From Bacteroidota bacterium (GTDB lineage Bacteria; Bacteroidota; Ignavibacteria; SZUA-365; JAADGX01), in the NCBI GenBank assembly GCA_024276335.1, contig JAJRXL010000086.1, positions 1-6,762 of the forward strand: DNA of 6,762 bases, read 5' to 3'. Below the pieces are notes generated by a model. The model searched no databases. It was not told the DNA's origin and saw nothing but the letters and a program-made list of their open reading frames with translations. The translations under genes were made by a program, and so were the position numbers. Below, one piece after another: positions 6,749-6,762 of this stretch. Numbering within the stretch: position 1 is the first letter of the stretch; each line of letters opens with the position of its first letter.

Positions 6749-6762
6749 ATGTTCTCCTTGGA
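6749..6762 (+). CDS. Possible first codons of the next gene (cut by the right edge)
   Basis: An ATG at 6749 follows a GAAGG (6736-6740) by eight bases, a fair Shine-Dalgarno arrangement, and lies correctly placed behind the promoter-like element at 6681-6709. Only four full codons (Met-Phe-Ser-Leu) are visible, so no product can be named and the reading frame is unverified. Confidence 0.27.

Noticed and set aside
1..6762. CRISPR array, tRNA or rRNA, insertion sequence ends, attachment sites, new defence system
   Set aside because: No regularly spaced repeats, no cloverleaf-like or rRNA segments, no transposase or integrase motifs, and the helicase-nuclease is explained as an AddA/RecB-type repair enzyme without defence-gene neighbours in view.

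Overview
The window comes from a moderately GC-rich bacterium, most likely in the Bacteroidota/Chlorobiota/Rhodothermota (FCB) sphere. The main clue is the exported protein at 2174-3100. It ends in a roughly 85-residue module with the NYPNP start, the VLGRHV core, a GVHQADW segment and an SGVYLL...KCLVLR end, the pattern of type A C-terminal (type IX secretion / FlgD-like) sorting domains common in those phyla. The exact lineage cannot be fixed from this sequence.

Layout: (1) 1-648, minus strand, is a coding region cut by the left edge of the window. It is open over all 216 codons and encodes the N-terminus of a GAF-like sensory protein. (2) 649-849 is an AT-rich divergent intergenic region. 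It holds a credible sigma70-type promoter for the leftward gene, with small inverted repeats on and around it, and the ribosome binding site of the rightward gene. (3) 850-2133, plus, is a radical SAM enzyme with a second C-terminal cysteine group. (4) 2174-3100, plus, is a signal-peptide-bearing protein with a PepSY-like body and a C-terminal sorting domain. (5) 3082-6672, plus, is a 1196-residue UvrD-type helicase fused to a PD-(D/E)XK nuclease (AddA/RecB type) with a probable iron-sulfur 'staple'. (6) 6673-6762 carries a promoter-like element and what may be the first codons of the next gene. No terminator is visible there.

The three plus-strand genes are packed like an operon, with a 40-base gap and then a 19-base overlap. 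Their apparent jobs differ: radical chemistry in the cytoplasm, an exported or surface protein, and DNA end processing or recombination repair. The radical SAM enzyme and the exported protein may be functionally linked, but that is inference from spacing only. The helicase-nuclease is a housekeeping repair enzyme, and no AddB/RecC-type partner lies in the window. No tRNA, rRNA, CRISPR array, insertion sequence or phage gene was seen. I do not find convincing evidence of a new defence or mobile system. The least explained parts are the radical SAM enzyme with its auxiliary cysteines and basic hydrophobic segment, and its pairing with the exported protein.
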